This document shows, one piece after another, positions 61,569-64,000 of a stretch of 64,000 nt of DNA. The DNA comes from Pseudomonadota bacterium (lineage in GTDB: Bacteria > Myxococcota > Myxococcia > Myxococcales > Myxococcaceae). The position numbers and the translations under genes were made by a program. The notes below the pieces were generated by a model, which was not told the DNA's origin, made no database searches, and saw only the letters and a list, made by a program, of their open reading frames with translations. Each line of letters begins with the position of its first letter. Within the stretch, counting starts at the first letter, position 1. Where the stretch lies: assembly GCA_023426545.1 (NCBI GenBank), contig JAFAAN010000149.1, forward strand, positions 1 through 64,000, read 5' to 3'.

Positions 61569-63275
61569 CTACGGCGCGGGGGCCACGGTGGGCTTGGGCG
61601 CCGGCTTCTGGGCTGGCGCGGGCGCCGGAGCGGGCGCGGGTGCGGCGGGCTCCGCGGGCTTGGCGGGCATCGCCAGGGACTTGCCGTTCTCCTGGACGAT
61701 GCGGCGGTACCAGGCCTCCGGATACTTGGGGTGGTTCACCTTGCCCTGCTCATCGCGCACGTTGCCGTCGATGTACTTCACGAGCAGCGTCTCACCGAGC
61801 TTGCGCCAGTGGTTGTGGACCTTCTCGCCCTGCAGGAGCGAGTAGTCGGTGAGGTACTGACGCGCCTCCTCGGGGCTGCGCTTGTATTGCTCCTGGGCGC
61901 GCTTCTCGATGTCCGCCTGGTCCGCGAGGAACTGGCCCTCCAGGGCGCCCTGCTCCCGCTGCACGTCGTGCACCATGTCGCTCCAGCGCGCGTAGGCCTG
62001 GTTCGACACCCAGTTGAACACCCAGAAGGACGAGTCCCAGGAGAACTCGCCGCGGCTGGCCACGCCCTGCGCGAAGTTGCGCGGCACCTTCCGGATGCCG
62101 GCGTACATCGGCGTGTAGACGGTGGTGAAGGTGTCGTCCACGCCGAACCAGAGCACGCCGCCGATGGGCGCCGGCAGCCAGTCCCGCATCTGCGCGACGA
62201 AGGAGAAGCCCGTCTGCTGCGTGGAGATGGCGCGCTCGTGGACGTACTGCTTGCCGTCCACCTCCCACGTCATCGGCCGCCAGCGGTACGGCATCGCGTA
62301 GGGGCCCGCGCCCACGTCCTTCGTCATGTCCAAGGGCGTGCCCCCGAAGTGGTCACGCATCAGCGACATGGTGTCCTGCACGGACAGCTTCTTGTCTGGC
62401 TTCACCCACAGCGGCAGCCGCTTCTGGGGCGCCGAGCCGTCCGCGTACTCCGCGCCCAGCTTCATCGACGGCGCCGCGCGCCGGAAGATGCTCCACACGC
62501 GGGCCTCGGAGAAGCGCTGGCCCCCGAAGTCGATGGGGTTGTACGTCTCCGCGAAGTTGAAGTCCTTGTCCGCGCCCTTGAACCAGCCCTTCGCCCGGGC
62601 GAAGGAGATGACGTCCGGCGAGTAGAGCGTGGTCTGCTTCTCGTTCAGCGGGAACTGGCCGATACGCGCCTGGTTGGCGTGCGCGGAGAGGTAGCCGTCA
62701 GGCAGCTTGCGGGCCACCCACACCGCGCCCTTCTCGCCCTTGCCCTTGCCAATCATCTCCAGCAGCCAGGCCTCCTTCGGGTCGGCGATGGAGAACGACT
62801 CGCCGCTGGAGGCATACCCGTGCTCGGCGACCAGCGTGGTCATCACCTGGATGGCCTCGCGCGCCGTCTTCGCGCGCTCCAGCGTGATGTAGATGAGGGA
62901 GCCGTAGTCGATGATGCCCGCGGGGCCCTCGAGCTCCTCGCGCCCGCCGAACGTGGACTCGCCGATGGAGAGCTGGTGCTCGTTCATGTTGCCCACCACC
63001 GAGTACGTCTCGGCGGGTTGGGGAATGCGGCCGAGGAACTTGCCCGTGTCCCACTCGATGATGTCGCGCATGGCGCCGGGCGCATGGCGGCGCGCGGGGG
63101 TGTAGTACAGCTCGCCGTACAGCTCGTGCGCGTCGGCGGCGTAGGTGACGAAGGTGGCGCCATCCGCCGTGGCTCCCTTGGAGACCAGCATGCTGGTACA
63201 GGCGAGCACGGGCGGAGCAACCAGCGCGGCCGTGACAGGCACCGCGGTCAGCAGGTTCGAGAGGCGTCGGTTCAT
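61569..63275 (-). CDS. C69 family dipeptidase (PepD-like), secreted
   Basis: 568 residues from ATG 63273-63275. A signal peptide (NRRLSNLLTAVPVTAALVAP) is followed at the cleavage site by ACTSMLVSKGATADG. The Cys at about residue 26 becomes the N-terminal nucleophile of an Ntn hydrolase. Family motifs include VTYAADAHELYGELYYTPA near 42, VGNMNEHQLSIGESTFGGRE near 93, and GPYAMPYRWRPM near 320. Peptidases of this family release dipeptides outside the cell or in the periplasm. The last 30 residues are Pro/Ala-rich and disordered. It stands as a single gene. Confidence 0.93.
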   Translation of the reverse strand: MNRRLSNLLTAVPVTAALVAPPVLACTSMLVSKGATADGATFVTYAADAHELYGELYYTPARRHAPGAMRDIIEWDTGKFLGRIPQPAETYSVVGNMNEHQLSIGESTFGGREELEGPAGIIDYGSLIYITLERAKTAREAIQVMTTLVAEHGYASSGESFSIADPKEAWLLEMIGKGKGEKGAVWVARKLPDGYLSAHANQARIGQFPLNEKQTTLYSPDVISFARAKGWFKGADKDFNFAETYNPIDFGGQRFSEARVWSIFRRAAPSMKLGAEYADGSAPQKRLPLWVKPDKKLSVQDTMSLMRDHFGGTPLDMTKDVGAGPYAMPYRWRPMTWEVDGKQYVHERAISTQQTGFSFVAQMRDWLPAPIGGVLWFGVDDTFTTVYTPMYAGIRKVPRNFAQGVASRGEFSWDSSFWVFNWVSNQAYARWSDMVHDVQREQGALEGQFLADQADIEKRAQEQYKRSPEEARQYLTDYSLLQGEKVHNHWRKLGETLLVKYIDGNVRDEQGKVNHPKYPEAWYRRIVQENGKSLAMPAKPAEPAAPAPAPAPAPAQKPAPKPTVAPAP

Positions 63276-63431
63276 GGCAGCGGATGGTACCAATCCACTC
63301 CGGGATGGCTACCGCCCACGGGAGGCGCCCTCCTGGTTGCCCCTCATGGGCTCAATCATGGACGACAGGGCCGCCGCTCCGGCCACGAGAGAAATCCCGA
63401 GCGGTGGCCCCCCTTTGCCGGAGATTCGTTC

Positions 63432-63782
63432 TCAGTCCTTCGTCGCGCTCACCTCCTTTCTCTCGGGAGGCGCGGGCACCTGTTCGACTCGTAGCGTCGA
63501 GGGCCCGCTCAGCGCCAGATGCGCCTTGAGCTTGAGGAATTTCTTCTTGCCGAAGCCCTTCACGCGCACCAGCTCCTCCACGCGCTTGAAGGGCCGTTTC
63601 TGGCGGTGCTCGATGATGCGCTGCGCCGCCTTCTCACCGACGCCGGGCAGCAAATCCAGCTCCGCCGCGGTGGCTTCGTTCAGGTTCACCGTGCCCGTGT
63701 GCTGCGTGCGCAGCTTCGCCGCCACCGCCGCCCCGGGCCCGCACAGCAGCAGGCCCACCGCCACCGCGCACAGGGCTCTCAC
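63432..63782 (-). CDS. ComEA-like helix-hairpin-helix protein, secreted
   Basis: 116 residues from GTG 63780-63782. A signal peptide (RALCAVAVGLLLCGPGAAVA) precedes TVNLNEATAAELDLLPGVGE near 31 and RVEELVRVKGFGKKKFLKLK near 67, the paired HhH motifs of ComEA, which binds DNA during uptake. ComEA also needs a membrane anchor or exported location, and this form is exported. Its GTG overlaps the TGA of the upstream partial gene (GTGA), so they share an operon. A role in natural transformation is plausible. Confidence 0.85.
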   Translation of the reverse strand: MRALCAVAVGLLLCGPGAAVAAKLRTQHTGTVNLNEATAAELDLLPGVGEKAAQRIIEHRQKRPFKRVEELVRVKGFGKKKFLKLKAHLALSGPSTLRVEQVPAPPERKEVSATKD

Positions 63783-64000
63783 GAGTGGCCCCCCACTGGC
63801 GCCACATCCAGCCCCAGCTCGCCTGCGTAGCGGCCTCCGCTCATCCCCGCCGTGTCGCGCTTCTCCGCCGCCTCGCGCACGTGCAGCTTCCCGTCCAGCG
63901 GCAGCACGTCCAGCAACACGTTGAGCGAGCCGTCCTTGTTCACGAAGGCGCTCCCCGCCCGTACCCAGATGCTCCCGCCCTTGCCCTCGCGAATGGAGAA
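63779..64000 (-). CDS. Hypothetical protein, 5' part outside window
   Basis: The last 73 codons of a gene whose start lies beyond the window. The visible C-terminus reads FSIREGKGGSIWVRAGSAFV, NKDGSLNVLLDVLPLDGKLH, VREAAEKRDTAGMSGGRYAG and ends VAPVGGHS. The SIWVRAGSAFVNKDGSLNV pattern is one I associate with conserved myxobacterial proteins of unknown function. It overlaps the ComEA-like gene start by 4 bases and is therefore probably co-expressed with it. Confidence 0.7.
   Translation of the reverse strand, partial: FSIREGKGGSIWVRAGSAFVNKDGSLNVLLDVLPLDGKLHVREAAEKRDTAGMSGGRYAGELGLDVAPVGGHS

Overview
The window is very GC-rich, with third codon positions almost all G or C, so long open frames appear opposite most true genes. 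The gene content points to a myxobacterium of the Myxococcus type: several proteins end in a MYXO-CTERM-like tail (Cys, hydrophobic stretch, Arg cluster), lipoproteins are abundant, and there are a DUF4388 response regulator, MopE-type Cys/Asp repeats and a PilZ-Hsp70 fusion. From memory, the tail protein at 7138 and the one at 28591 resemble families named after M. xanthus MXAN_66xx loci, so this is probably M. xanthus or a close relative. I see no rRNA, tRNA, CRISPR array, insertion sequence or phage gene. It reads as ordinary chromosome with a few decayed genes.

Layout. 0-13 kb: a truncated MopE-like lipoprotein, a YiiX-like hydrolase, ThpR, a membrane adenylate/guanylate cyclase, proS, a DUF4336-TetR pair with a palindromic operator, a MYXO-CTERM CxxCH protein, an EEP-fold lipoprotein, small unknowns, a YdcF-like protein and a lipoprotein HtrA protease. 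12.6-16 kb: a MarR gene divergent from modABC, then a frameshifted MYXO-CTERM remnant. 16.2-21.1 kb: a tightly coupled five-gene operon (type III polyketide synthase, ICMT-like methyltransferase, acyl carrier protein, fatty acyl-AMP ligase, FAD oxidoreductase) that probably makes alkylpyrone or alkylresorcinol lipids. 22.3-29 kb, minus strand: a HAD-UbiA fusion, a DprE1-like oxidase and a DprE2-like reductase. These are the enzymes expected for polyprenyl-phosphate D-arabinose, a donor best known from mycobacteria. A methyltransferase lies upstream and a DoxX-like protein downstream.

29-46 kb: a DUF4388 response regulator, a NicO-type metal transporter beside a His-tailed lipoprotein, a Bcp peroxiredoxin with a histone-like tail, NagZ, a KaiC-like remnant, DbpA, a DUF697 GTPase, a moxR-DUF58-BatA operon, a secreted repeat lipoprotein, an enoyl-CoA hydratase and MltG. 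46-51 kb: the PilZ-Hsp70 fusion followed 9 bp later by a FliB-like protein, then a FrnE/DsbA protein. 51-64 kb: an S9 peptidase with a clear terminator, small secreted and membrane proteins, a truncated GIY-YIG-like remnant, a peptidase MA-like/DUF4175 gene pair, a second MarR regulator, a C69 dipeptidase, and a ComEA-like protein overlapping a gene cut by the window end.

The parts that work together most clearly are the type III PKS operon, the polyprenyl-phosphate arabinose operon, modABC, the moxR operon, and the PilZ-Hsp70/FliB-like pair. The last is the least explained and, I think, the most novel.
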